Shown: positions 8,755-16,852, numbered from the stretch's first letter. The stretch: DNA of 40,689 bases from Lachnospiraceae bacterium (GCA_900771955.1 CAAGPW010000011.1:1-40689), one strand, 5' to 3'. Program-made: numbers and translations. The notes: generated by a model from the sequence alone, not told the origin.

Positions 8755-8799
8755 AAAAGAGCAGGAACATGGGAATATACAGACATGCCTGCTCTTTAT
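8755..8799 (+). terminator. Terminator of the metK/radical SAM/ABC operon
   Basis: AAAAGAGCAGG (8755-8765) pairs with CCTGCTCTTT (8788-8797), and inner ACATG/CATG bases can extend the stem. The T-tract is weak and ends in TATCTGTT. Confidence 0.65.
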
Positions 8800-8852
8800 C
8801 TGTTATGGTATCGGAGAAATGACGGATATGCCCGGCAGAGTGGTCAAAAGGT

Positions 8853-8881
8853 TTGCGGGGGAAATTAAACTGTGATATAAT
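8853..8881 (+). promoter_or_regulatory. Likely promoter of topB
   Basis: TTGCGG (8853-8858), a 17-nt spacer and a perfect TATAAT (8876-8881) lie 55 nt upstream of the GTG start of the topoisomerase gene. Confidence 0.6.
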
Positions 8882-8936
8882 CTTGCCGTTAGAATTTCAG
8901 AGACGTTTGAAGGAAAAAGACCAAGGGAGAAATTTT

Positions 8937-11900
8937 GTGGGCAAGAAACTGATCATAACCGAGAAACCTTCCGTGGCACAGGATTTTGCGAGAGTGCTTG
9001 GTGTGTCAGGAAGAAATAACGGCTATATTGAAAATAATGAATTTGTTATTACCTGGTGTGTGGGACATCTGGTCGAGATGGTCTATCCGGAGGAATATGA
9101 CGAGAAATATAAAAAATGGAAACTGGAGGATCTTCCATTTCTGCCGCGCGAATATAAGTATGGTGTCATTGACAATGTCAAAAGGCAGTATGAGATCGTA
9201 AATGGTATGCTGCACCGCGAGGACATTGAAACCGTTTACTGGGCAGGAGACTCCGGAAAAGAAGGACAGACCATTGAGGAAAATATAAGAAATTACGGCG
9301 GCGTGCGTGATGGGATGACAGAACTCCGTGTCTGGATCGATTCCCAGACCGACGAGGAGATAAAGCGTGGCATCACAGAGGCAAAAAGTATGGATGCATA
9401 CAAAAATCTTGGAAAATCCGGCATCATGCGTTCGATTGAGGACTATGCGATGGGCATTAATTTTTCCCGCGCCATGTCCGTAAAATACGGAAAGCTTTTA
9501 AATGACGCGGTCGGCACCGGACATTATGTGCCGATCGCGGTTGGCCGTGTTATGACCTGTGTGCTTGGCATGGTCGTGATCCGCGAGCGTGAGATCCGTA
9601 ATTTTAAGGAGACACCGTTTTACCGCGTGATCGGGGATTTTACCGATAAAAATATCGAGGCGGAGTGGAAAAGTATCGACGGTTCCAGATATTTTGAAAA
9701 TCCGATTCTGTATAAGGAAAACGGATTCAAAAAAGAAGAGGATGCGAAAAAACTGATCGGGGAGCTGGAAGGAAAAGAAGCGGTGGTAAAGACGATCGAA
9801 TCGACAGTCAGCCGGAAAAGGGCACCGCTTTTATTTAATCTGGCGGAGCTTCAGGCAGAGTGCGCAAAGCTTTTTAAGATCAGTCCGGACGAGACGTTAA
9901 AGGCAGCACAGGAGCTTTATGAAAAGAAGCTTACCACTTATCCGAGAACCGATGCAAGGGTGCTTACGACGGCGGTGGCAAAAGAGATCACCAAAAATCT
10001 GAACCGCCTGAAGTCATATGAACCGACAAAAGCGTATACCGAGCGTATTTTAAGCGAAGGCATGTATCGGAATCTGGTCAAAAGCCAGTATACAAATGAC
10101 AGCAAGGTAACCGATCACTATGCGATCATTCCGACCGGACAGACCGGAAATCTGTCCTCCATGACAGAACTGCAAAAAAGTGTATACGATCTGATCGTCC
10201 GCAGATTTTTGTCGGTATTTTATCCGCCGGCGGAATACCAGAATGTCAAGCTGGAGGTCGCGGTAGATACCGAGACTCTGTTTGCTTCCGCAAAGACACT
10301 AAAAACAGCAGGCTATCTGGAGATTGCAGGGCGAAAGAAGGACGATGAGGAAAACAAAGGACTGATCGAACTTTCTGCTTCGTTGCAAAAAGGAGATGTG
10401 CTTACGGTAAATGGATATTCCATCAAAGAAGGAAAGACTTCTCCGCCCAAACGCTATACCTCAGGTTCTATGGTGCTTGCAATGGAAAATGCAGGACAAC
10501 TGATCGAGGATGAGGAACTCCGGGAACAGATCAAGGGCTCCGGGATCGGGACTTCCGCAACACGCGCGGAGATCATCAAAAAACTGGTACATATCGGTTA
10601 TCTGAACTTAAATAAAAAGACACAGGTGCTGACACCGGAGCGGTTCGGGGAGATGGTGTTTGAGGTCGTGAGCCTTACTGTTCCGGCACTCTTGAATCCA
10701 AAGATGACAGCCTCCTGGGAAAAGGGACTCGATGGAATTACGAACGGAACCGTGGAAGTGGAAGATTACCGGGAAAAACTGGAAGAATTTATCCGGAGGG
10801 AAACGGTCGCGATCATAGACCGGGATCTTCTTTCCCAGATCGCCGGGCGGATCAGCTCGTTTGCAGGGAAAAACGGCAGAGGCATCGGAGCGAGGAAAAA
10901 ACTGGGTGTTTCCTGTCCGATTTGCGGCGGAGAGATCGAGACAACACCGTTTGGTTATGGATGCAGCAACTACAAAAAAGACGGAAGCGGCTGTAAATTT
11001 GCGATCGGGCAGATCGCCGGACGGGACTTATCGGAGGAAGAAGTAAAGGATCTTCTGGAAAAGGGACATACGGAGGTACTTTCCGGTTTCCTGTCCCAGA
11101 AGAAAAAGAAATTTTCCGCAGCACTTCTTTTAAAAAAAGAGGAAGATGGAAAAACAGCCATTCAGTTTGACTTTTCAAAAAATGAGCCGACCGTTGTGGA
11201 GGGCGTTAAATGTCCGGTCTGCGGCGGAGCCATCTTGGAGCGCGGCTATGGTTTTTCCTGCGAACACCATGGAACAGACGGGGAAAATAACTGCAGCTTC
11301 TCGGTGGGACAGATCGCGGGAAAGGACTTAAACAAAGCACAGCTTACGGAGCTTCTTACCGATGGCATTACAAAAACGATCCGCGGATTTAAAGCAAAAA
11401 GCGGGAAGAAATTTGATGCCTGCTTAAAGCTTGAAAAAGATGAAAACGGAGTCCCGCAGGTCAGATTTGATTTTGACCATGTGGAGGCAAAAAAAGTAAA
11501 GGATGCGGTCTGTCCACTCTGCGGGGGCGAGATCGTAAAGACACCGTTTGGCTATGGCTGTGCGAATTATTCTTCTGCGGATGAGAACAGCTGCCGGTTC
11601 TCAATCGGAAAGATGGCAGGAAAAAATCTGACGGAAACGCAGGTGCGTGAACTATTAAAGGACGGGCGTACATCGACGATCCGTGGATTTAAGTCGAAGA
11701 CCGGAAACAGTTTTGATGCGCGTATTGTATTCGCAAAGGATGAGACTGGAAAGATCACGGGACTGAAATTTGATTTCTCGGATGTGGAGCCGAAAAAGGT
11801 GGAAGGCATTTCCTGCCCGCTCTGCGGTGGTGATATTGTGCATACCAAATTTGGATTTGGCTGTGCAAACTACAGTAAGACAGACGGAACCGGCTGTAAA

Positions 11901-12377
11901 TTTGCGATCGGGCAGATCGCGGGTGTCAAATTAAATGAGAGTCAGGTGAAGGAGCTGCTTTTGCGCAAAAAGACGGGGGTGATCGAAGGCTTTATCGCAA
12001 AAACCGGCATGAAGTTCGATGCACCGCTAAAGCTTACCGAAGACGGGAGAGTGGTATTTGATTTCCCCCAGAAACCGGAACCGGTGGAGACAGAGACCGA
12101 CTGTCCGAACTGTGGAAAGCATTTAAAACGCTCGCAGTGGTACTATGAATGCGACTGCGGATTTAAACTTCCGTATCATGTGGCACAGGTTGAGCTCCCC
12201 GAAGAAATCATAAAAGAACTTCTTCTGACTGGAAAGACCAGAGCAAAGGTAAAAGGTTTTGTATCCAAAAGCGGAAATACCTTTGAAACCTGTCTCAAAT
12301 ATGAGGAAGGAAAGATCCAGTTTGATTTTGAAAATCCAGGTGAACCGGTACTTGTAAAAGAACCGGCCGAGGAGTAG
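8937..12377 (+). CDS. topB: DNA topoisomerase III with five C-terminal zinc-type repeats
   Basis: This type IA topoisomerase relaxes and decatenates DNA by single-strand passage. I start it at GTG 8937 (VGKKLIITEKPSVAQ), behind AAGGGAGA, giving 1146 aa. Residues 1 to about 655 match the length of a whole TopB core. The catalytic tyrosine is Y335 in TTYPRTDAR. The Toprim acidic motif is unusual: D105-S-G-K-E-G-Q replaces the common DxDREGE or DAGREGE form. Five roughly 100-residue repeats follow, beginning at C660, C759, C859, C960 and C1056. Each has CPxCGG, a GYGCxNY-like second cysteine part and a GQIAG...LL segment; they fit the known topoisomerase C-terminal repeat (Toprim_Crpt). The last repeat has lost some of the pattern. 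They probably aid DNA or protein binding. Confidence 0.92.
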   Translation: MGKKLIITEKPSVAQDFARVLGVSGRNNGYIENNEFVITWCVGHLVEMVYPEEYDEKYKKWKLEDLPFLPREYKYGVIDNVKRQYEIVNGMLHREDIETVYWAGDSGKEGQTIEENIRNYGGVRDGMTELRVWIDSQTDEEIKRGITEAKSMDAYKNLGKSGIMRSIEDYAMGINFSRAMSVKYGKLLNDAVGTGHYVPIAVGRVMTCVLGMVVIREREIRNFKETPFYRVIGDFTDKNIEAEWKSIDGSRYFENPILYKENGFKKEEDAKKLIGELEGKEAVVKTIESTVSRKRAPLLFNLAELQAECAKLFKISPDETLKAAQELYEKKLTTYPRTDARVLTTAVAKEITKNLNRLKSYEPTKAYTERILSEGMYRNLVKSQYTNDSKVTDHYAIIPTGQTGNLSSMTELQKSVYDLIVRRFLSVFYPPAEYQNVKLEVAVDTETLFASAKTLKTAGYLEIAGRKKDDEENKGLIELSASLQKGDVLTVNGYSIKEGKTSPPKRYTSGSMVLAMENAGQLIEDEELREQIKGSGIGTSATRAEIIKKLVHIGYLNLNKKTQVLTPERFGEMVFEVVSLTVPALLNPKMTASWEKGLDGITNGTVEVEDYREKLEEFIRRETVAIIDRDLLSQIAGRISSFAGKNGRGIGARKKLGVSCPICGGEIETTPFGYGCSNYKKDGSGCKFAIGQIAGRDLSEEEVKDLLEKGHTEVLSGFLSQKKKKFSAALLLKKEEDGKTAIQFDFSKNEPTVVEGVKCPVCGGAILERGYGFSCEHHGTDGENNCSFSVGQIAGKDLNKAQLTELLTDGITKTIRGFKAKSGKKFDACLKLEKDENGVPQVRFDFDHVEAKKVKDAVCPLCGGEIVKTPFGYGCANYSSADENSCRFSIGKMAGKNLTETQVRELLKDGRTSTIRGFKSKTGNSFDARIVFAKDETGKITGLKFDFSDVEPKKVEGISCPLCGGDIVHTKFGFGCANYSKTDGTGCKFAIGQIAGVKLNESQVKELLLRKKTGVIEGFIAKTGMKFDAPLKLTEDGRVVFDFPQKPEPVETETDCPNCGKHLKRSQWYYECDCGFKLPYHVAQVELPEEIIKELLLTGKTRAKVKGFVSKSGNTFETCLKYEEGKIQFDFENPGEPVLVKEPAEE

Positions 12378-12424
12378 AATAGGAACGAAAATAACGTATA
12401 TACATAATTATTACGAGGTGGAAT

Positions 12425-13093
12425 ATGGAAAGAGCAAAGATTACCAGTTTATATGATCTGACGCAGACGATCGCAGGCGAATATCTCGCAAGGTTTACCT
12501 ATCCGTGGGAGGCGTTAAAGGGAATTGCGGATTTTATCCGCGAGATCGGGCCAACACTGGATTCGGATAAATTTGAACGGAGGGGAGAAGACATATGGGT
12601 GGCCAAGAGTGCAAAGGTGGCGCCTACAGCCGCATTAAACGGACCGCTCATTATCGATGAGGAAGCAGAGATCCGCCACTGCGCTTTTGTACGCGGCAGC
12701 GCGATCGTTGGAAAGGGTTCTGTAGTCGGAAACTCAACTGAGTTAAAGAATGTTATCATTTTTAATTCTGTTCAGGTGCCACATTATAATTATGTCGGCG
12801 ATTCGATACTTGGTTATAAATCACATATGGGTGCAGGCTCCATTACCTCCAATGTGAAATCAGATAAGACACTTGTTGTGGTAAAAGATGGAAGCGAGCA
12901 GATCGCAACAGGACTTAAAAAGTTCGGAGCCATGCTGGGCGATCACGTCGAAGTGGGCTGCAATTCCGTCCTAAACCCGGGAACCGTGATCGGAAGAAAT
13001 ACCAACGTCTATCCGCTTTCCATGGTGCGCGGTGTGATCCCGGCGGATTCCATTTATAAAAAACGCGGGGAAGTTGTGGCCAAGGAGTGCTAG
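12425..13093 (+). CDS. Left-handed beta-helix protein, GlmU C-terminal-like
   Basis: After a helical N-terminal segment of about 60 residues the 222-aa protein shows hexapeptide repeats (for example IWVAKSAKVAPTAAL, LIIDEEAEIRHC, SAIVGKGSVVGNS) of the trimeric left-handed beta-helix fold. HYNYVGDSILGYKSHMGAGS resembles the acetyl-CoA-binding region of the GlmU acetyltransferase domain. There is no nucleotidyltransferase domain, so it is not a complete GlmU, although such genes are often named UDP-GlcNAc pyrophosphorylase. It is likely a sugar-nucleotide acyltransferase or a binding relative. ACGAGGTGGAAT precedes the start. It follows topB by 47 nt with no terminator seen between. The 168-nt gap downstream holds nothing I recognise apart from the next ribosome site. 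Confidence 0.7.
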   Translation: MERAKITSLYDLTQTIAGEYLARFTYPWEALKGIADFIREIGPTLDSDKFERRGEDIWVAKSAKVAPTAALNGPLIIDEEAEIRHCAFVRGSAIVGKGSVVGNSTELKNVIIFNSVQVPHYNYVGDSILGYKSHMGAGSITSNVKSDKTLVVVKDGSEQIATGLKKFGAMLGDHVEVGCNSVLNPGTVIGRNTNVYPLSMVRGVIPADSIYKKRGEVVAKEC

Positions 13094-13261
13094 ATCACAG
13101 TCTGTGTCAGCAGCGCAGATACCGTGAGCATGCACCGGGAAAAAAACATGAAATACCACTTGATGAATTGCAGAAAATGTGCGAAAATAAGTGCGGTATG
13201 TTAAATGTCTAACAAAGTTTAACAAAATACATCAATTTATATCATTGAAAGGAGTCTTATA

Positions 13262-13954
13262 ATGATTTACACTCAGGAAGTTGAAAACATGTGTCCGGTA
13301 GCCAAGGGCGCAAAACATGAACCAGCTCCAATCCCGGAAGAGGGAAAATGGGTTCATTCCAAAAAAATTGAAGATATTTCAGGTTTTACACATGGTGTTG
13401 GCTGGTGTGCACCACAGCAGGGTGCCTGCAAGCTTTCCTTAAATGTAAAAAACGGTGTGATCGAAGAAGCATTGGTTGAGACCATCGGCTGCTCCGGTAT
13501 GACACATTCTGCAGCTATGGCAGCAGAAGTTTTACAGGGTAAGACCATTCTTGAAGCATTAAATACAGACCTTGTCTGTGATGCGATTAATACAGCTATG
13601 AGAGAGTTATTCTTACAGATCGTTTACGGACGTACACAGAGTGCTTTCTCTGATGACGGACTTGCAGTAGGTGCCGGTCTTGAAGATCTTGGTAAGGGAC
13701 TTCGTTCCCAGGTTGGTACTATGTATGCAACCAAGGAAAAAGGTGTTCGTTATCTGGAAATGGCAGAAGGTTATGTAACCGGTATCGCACTGGATGCAGA
13801 CAATGAAGTAATCGGATATCAGTTCGTTTCTCTTGGAAAAATGACTGACTTCATCAAAAAAGGTGATGATCCTAACACAGCATGGGAAAAAGCTAAGGGA
13901 CAGTATGGCCGTGTAGATGACGCAGTTAAGATTATCGACCCGAGACAAGAGTAG
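13262..13954 (+). CDS. IscU/NifU-like iron-sulfur scaffold protein partnered with GGGtGRT protein
   Basis: The 230-aa protein has a central domain like the IscU/NifU scaffold: HGVGWCAPQQGACKLSLNV, then ALVETIGCSGMTHSAAM about 25 residues later, and VCDAI near residue 106. C49, C77 and C106 are spaced much like the three cluster-ligand cysteines of IscU; C11 and C56 are extra. The family is annotated as iron-sulfur assembly scaffold, always beside a GGGtGRT protein, but its role is not established. AAAGGAGTC precedes the start. The gene pair uses GGT, GTT and CGT codons more than its neighbours, which suggests high expression. No isc or suf machinery is nearby, so it may serve a dedicated target instead of general assembly. 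Confidence 0.75.
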   Translation: MIYTQEVENMCPVAKGAKHEPAPIPEEGKWVHSKKIEDISGFTHGVGWCAPQQGACKLSLNVKNGVIEEALVETIGCSGMTHSAAMAAEVLQGKTILEALNTDLVCDAINTAMRELFLQIVYGRTQSAFSDDGLAVGAGLEDLGKGLRSQVGTMYATKEKGVRYLEMAEGYVTGIALDADNEVIGYQFVSLGKMTDFIKKGDDPNTAWEKAKGQYGRVDDAVKIIDPRQE

Positions 13955-13977
13955 GATAGGAAAGGAGAGAAACGATA

Positions 13978-14988
13978 ATGGCATTATTTGAATCATATGA
14001 AAGAAGAATTGACCAGATCAATTCTGTATTAAACAGTTATGGAATCAGCTCTATTGAAGAAGCTGAAAAGATCACAAAGGACGCTGGACTTGACGTATAC
14101 GATCAGGTAAAGAAAATTCAGCCGATCTGTTTTGAAAATGCATGCTGGGCTTACACAGTAGGCGCTGCAATCGCAATCAAAAAAGGATGCAGAAGAGCAG
14201 CAGATGCAGCAGCAGCAATCGGTGAGGGACTTCAGTCTTTCTGTATCCCGGGTTCTGTTGCAGACCACAGAAAAGTAGGTCTTGGACATGGTAACCTTGG
14301 TAAGATGTTACTGGAAGAAGAGACAGAGTGCTTCTGTTTCCTGGCAGGACATGAGTCTTTCGCAGCAGCAGAAGGTGCGATCGGTATCGCTGAGAAGGCA
14401 AACAAAGTTCGTCAGAAACCGCTTCGTGTTATCTTAAACGGTCTTGGAAAAGATGCTGCACAGATCATTTCCCGTATCAACGGATTTACATTTGTAGAGA
14501 CACAGTATGACTACAAGGCAGCAAAATTAAATATCGTATATGAGAAAGCATATTCCAACGGACTTCGTGCTACCGTAAAATGCTACGGCGCAGATGATGT
14601 TCAGGAAGGTGTTGCTATCATGCATCATGAGAACGTTGGTGTTTCCATTACCGGTAACTCCACTAACCCGACACGTTTCCAGCATCCGGTTGCAGGTACA
14701 TACAAGAAAGAATGTATCGAACAGGGCAAGAAATACTTCTCCGTTGCTTCCGGCGGTGGTACAGGACGTACACTTCATCCGGATAATATGGCAGCAGGTC
14801 CTGCTTCCTACGGTATGACAGATACCATGGGACGTATGCACTCTGATGCACAGTTCGCAGGTTCTTCTTCTGTTCCGGCTCACGTAGAAATGATGGGTCT
14901 GATCGGAATGGGTAACAACCCAATGGTTGGTGCTACTGTTGCTGTTGCAGTATCTGTTGAGGAAGCTGCAAAGGCTGGTAAGTTCTAA
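13978..14988 (+). CDS. GGGtGRT family protein, function unknown
   Basis: The 336-aa product contains SVASGGGTGRTLHPDNM, with the family-defining GGGTGRT at residues 259-265, a glycine-rich loop that could bind a phosphate or nucleotide. Other segments are equally conserved-looking: KKIQPICFENACWAYTVGAA and PGSVADHRKVGLGHGNLGKM. No signal peptide or membrane segment is evident. It lies 23 nt after the IscU-like gene behind AGGAAAGGAGAG, and the two end at a shared terminator, so they form a two-gene operon. The family is known from many anaerobes but has no assigned reaction that I know of. Metal or cluster dependence is inferred from its partner only. Confidence 0.85.
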   Translation: MALFESYERRIDQINSVLNSYGISSIEEAEKITKDAGLDVYDQVKKIQPICFENACWAYTVGAAIAIKKGCRRAADAAAAIGEGLQSFCIPGSVADHRKVGLGHGNLGKMLLEEETECFCFLAGHESFAAAEGAIGIAEKANKVRQKPLRVILNGLGKDAAQIISRINGFTFVETQYDYKAAKLNIVYEKAYSNGLRATVKCYGADDVQEGVAIMHHENVGVSITGNSTNPTRFQHPVAGTYKKECIEQGKKYFSVASGGGTGRTLHPDNMAAGPASYGMTDTMGRMHSDAQFAGSSSVPAHVEMMGLIGMGNNPMVGATVAVAVSVEEAAKAGKF

Positions 14989-15015
14989 GATAAAAGTCAG
15001 TAATAGCAAGACGTT

Positions 15016-15051
15016 GAGGGTCTCCGGAGAAATCCGGGGGCTCTTTTTTTG
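15016..15051 (+). terminator. Terminator after the GGGtGRT operon
   Basis: GAG...CTCCGG pairs with CCGGGG...CTC around an AGAAAT loop, followed by a run of seven T's. The stem has an internal bulge. Confidence 0.75.
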
Positions 15052-15121
15052 TTCGTTAAAAAACATTTTGATTTGAATAAAAATATGCTCTCGTCCAATT
15101 TTAGGCGCACTTTAATAAGTT

Positions 15122-15269
15122 TCAACCTTTATAAGGAAACGCAGGTTTGTCATTTTCAAATTTATCTTGGTAATCTGAAAAAATATCTGCCACAGAAAGC
15201 TGTTTATATGGTATCAGAATAACTCCTTTCTTGGATAGTGTTTTTTAGTTTTTTGACAACTCTATTATA
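15122..15269 (-). mobile_element. Remnant of an IS transposase (N-terminus) with its leader
   Basis: On the minus strand, bases 15214 down to 15122 read a 30-codon frame containing PYKQLSVADIFSDYQDKF and ENDKPAF before a TGA. This is the characteristic N-terminus of a transposase group common in Lachnospiraceae (IS1182-like). After ENDKPAF the expected continuation is lost. Upstream on the same strand are AAAGGAG (15226-15232) and TATAAT (15269-15264), so the element's 5' leader survives although the start codon does not. No terminal inverted repeats or full-length copy are present. The family name is from memory of the motif; that it is a transposase stump is fairly sure. Confidence 0.65.
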
Positions 15270-15507
15270 CTATATCCGGTGAGGAGCTATTTCATTTATG
15301 GCAACAAAAATGCCGTATTTATGCGGCGAGCGGCGTTTCACAAACGCCTGTAGTCTTTATTTGATTAAGGGGAGCGGTAAGAGATGACATGGATTGGAGC
15401 GCAGCTAGTATGCAGCGGTGTGTAAGTAGTGTGGGAAAAGATAGACAATCATTTGAAAATCAAGCATCTGAGTACCTTCAAGCCATTGGAGACTATGAAA
15501 GTAGCTG

Positions 15508-15630
15508 ATGGGGAGAAAATTGGTTGTTGAGGGATTGTTGGTAAATCAAATTATTCATAATACACAGGATATTTTGATACAGATAGGATATTTTGGAGTG
15601 GATCAGGTAATTGAAATGGCAGAATTATAG
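15508..15630 (+). pseudogene. Unidentified gene fragment in the decayed island
   Basis: A 40-codon open stretch contains NQIIHNTQDILIQIGYFGVD and ends in QVIEMAEL before TAG. Just upstream, in another frame, STFKPLETMKVADGEKIG reads on naturally into it, suggesting one gene split by a frameshift near 15515. I cannot name the family. It lies between the transposase stump and the guanine deaminase fragment and is most simply the broken end of a gene of the same lost operon. The rest of 15270-15507 holds nothing I can assign. Confidence 0.35.
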
Positions 15631-15690
15631 ATGGGATAAGGTTGATAACGAGGTTTTGAGTATTTTTTTGAAAGGTGGTGTTTTGCCAGT

Positions 15691-15858
15691 ATGAAAAACT
15701 TTGTAATAAAAGGGAATGTACTTTACAGTACCTCTTTCAATGAAATTGCAGAATATAAGGATAGCTATCTTGTATGTGTGAATGGAGTAGCTCAAGGGGT
15801 ATATTGTGATTTACCGGACATATATAGAGAATTGCCTTTGTCCGATTATGGGAATAGA
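15691..15858 (+). pseudogene. Guanine deaminase, N-terminal remnant
   Basis: The start, with AAAGGTGGTG in front, is intact: KNFVIKGNVLYSTS, then DSYLVCVNGVAQGVYCDLPD, then YRELPLSDYGN. This is the beta-strand-rich start of clostridial guanine deaminases (amidohydrolase superfamily), where it would lead to the metal-binding LVDLHVHAPQ motif. Here the sequence breaks directly after DYGN (about base 15855) and the metal ligands and whole catalytic barrel are missing. The open frame runs on to 15996, but that part belongs to a different fragment. A functional enzyme would turn guanine to xanthine. The gene is clearly dead. Confidence 0.6.
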
Positions 15859-15891
15859 AATATTGAAAAAGATAAGAAGGAGGACGTTATG

Positions 15892-16048
15892 ATGTCAGAG
15901 AAGAATGCTGATTCACATTTGCATTTGGAATCTACATTAGTGAAATCCCGGAGAATTAATTTGGCAGGCTGCAGATATGGAAGACTACAAGAATAATCAA
16001 AGAGTGCTGGGACTTGGAGAAGTAATGGCTTTTGGAAAAAGTTTTTGA
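15892..16048 (+). pseudogene. Probable adenine deaminase fragments, frameshifted
   Basis: Two pieces in different frames look like one protein. The first, ADSHLHLESTLVKSR (up to the TAA at 15994-15996), matches the DxHxHxES metal-binding start of adenine deaminases. The second, from about 15971 in another frame, reads MEDYKNNQRVLGLGEVMAFG before TGA 16046-16048, like the HPRVLGLxEMMNFPGV segment that lies further along in the same family. The intervening part is deleted. Together with the guanine deaminase stump this suggests a lost purine-salvage or purine-degradation locus. The family is my reading of short motifs, so moderate confidence. Confidence 0.45.
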
Positions 16049-16056
16049 ACAAAATC

Positions 16057-16085
16057 TTGACATTTAATAATTTCCGTGTTAATCT
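16057..16085 (+). promoter_or_regulatory. Likely promoter of the TetR gene
   Basis: A consensus TTGACA (16057-16062), a 17-nt spacer and TAATCT (16080-16085) lie 52 nt before the TetR start. Confidence 0.6.
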
Positions 16086-16093
16086 GAAACGAC

Positions 16094-16115
16094 GTTATGA
16101 AACACTGTTATGAAA
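16094..16115 (+). repeat. Direct repeat GTTATGAAA, possible operator
   Basis: GTTATGAAA occurs at 16094-16102 and again at 16107-16115, right at the expected transcription start of the TetR gene. Repeat units 13 bp apart in such a position could bind a regulator, though TetR proteins usually bind palindromes. Confidence 0.35.
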
Positions 16116-16137
16116 TGATGCAGGAGAGGTGGAACGT

Positions 16138-16755
16138 ATGGCAAATCGGATTGAAGGGGTACAGGAAAATATCATAAGGATTGCAATGAAAGAGTTTTTG
16201 ACTTATGGCTATCAGAATGCTTCGCTGCGCCGGATCGCGGCGGAGGCGGGAACGAGCACAAATTCTATCTATGTCCGGTTTCGTGATAAGGAAGGCCTGT
16301 TTCGGGAGATCGTAAGACCTGTGGCGGATACTTTTTTTCAGATGTACGTGGGAGAAAGCAATTATTTTGAGCAGAATACGCCGGATATGCCTTATGAAGA
16401 AATGTTCTGTTATTCGTTTGAAGTGGTGAAACCTTTGTTGGACTACGTATATGAGCATTTTGACAGTTTCAAGCTGCTGATCTGCTGCGCAAACGGAACC
16501 TACTATAGCGATTTTATTCACGATCTGGCAAAGGTGGAGGCTGAATCGACCATGCATTATTTGCAGGCAGTTCATAATGAGGCATTTTCAACAGGAAAAG
16601 TATCCCTGAAGTTTTTACATATGGTAAGCAGTGCCTATTTATCCGGTTTTTTTGAAATCGTAAAACATGATATGAGCAGGGAAGAGGCGGGCATTTATGT
16701 AGAACAGCTCCAGAAATTTTTTTATTCAGGCTGGAAGGATATTTTTGAAATCTGA
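16138..16755 (+). CDS. TetR/AcrR family transcriptional regulator
   Basis: The start is set at ATG 16138, about 8 nt after AGGAGAGG; a GTG three codons earlier lies in the ribosome site. The 205-aa protein has the TetR N-terminal helix-turn-helix: LRRIAAEAGTSTNSIYVRF followed by RDKEGLFREI, around residues 28-58. The rest is a helical ligand and dimer domain with no family I can name. It lies directly upstream of two ABC half-exporter genes, separated by a hairpin and a palindrome at 16833-16852, and probably represses them in response to an exported compound. Because the first exporter gene is broken, its regulatory target may have decayed. Confidence 0.88.
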   Translation: MANRIEGVQENIIRIAMKEFLTYGYQNASLRRIAAEAGTSTNSIYVRFRDKEGLFREIVRPVADTFFQMYVGESNYFEQNTPDMPYEEMFCYSFEVVKPLLDYVYEHFDSFKLLICCANGTYYSDFIHDLAKVEAESTMHYLQAVHNEAFSTGKVSLKFLHMVSSAYLSGFFEIVKHDMSREEAGIYVEQLQKFFYSGWKDIFEI

Positions 16756-16788
16756 ACAATGACAGGTGTAAGGAAAATGCATTCTGAG

Positions 16789-16826
16789 AATGGGAGAAAC
16801 CGTTTTTATGGTTTCTCATTATTTTA
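16789..16826 (+). terminator. Terminator after the TetR gene
   Basis: AATGGGAGAAACC (16789-16801) pairs with GGTTTCTCATT (16810-16820) and is followed by ATTTTAA. The T-run is short. Confidence 0.6.
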
Positions 16827-16832
16827 AAGCAA

Positions 16833-16852
16833 TAGTTAGACAAAACTAATTA
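16833..16852 (+). promoter_or_regulatory. Imperfect palindrome upstream of the ABC exporter genes
   Basis: TAGTTAG-N6-CTAATTA forms two 7-bp half-sites with one mismatch, 19 nt before the ABC exporter start. It is a plausible operator for the neighbouring TetR protein; a metal-regulator (DtxR-like) site is an alternative I cannot exclude. Confidence 0.4.

Noticed and set aside
13130..13204. 24-codon cysteine-containing ORF (contains NCRKCAKISAVC) before the IscU-like gene
   Set aside because: There is no ribosome site before its ATG and no promoter or terminator of its own; likely chance.
15255..15275. Plus-strand promoter TTGACA with TATACT
   Set aside because: The spacer is only 9 nt. The TATAAT here is on the minus strand and belongs to the IS remnant leader.
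15691..15996. A single 101-aa hypothetical protein
   Set aside because: The frame joins a guanine deaminase start to an unrelated fragment; it is better read as two gene remnants.
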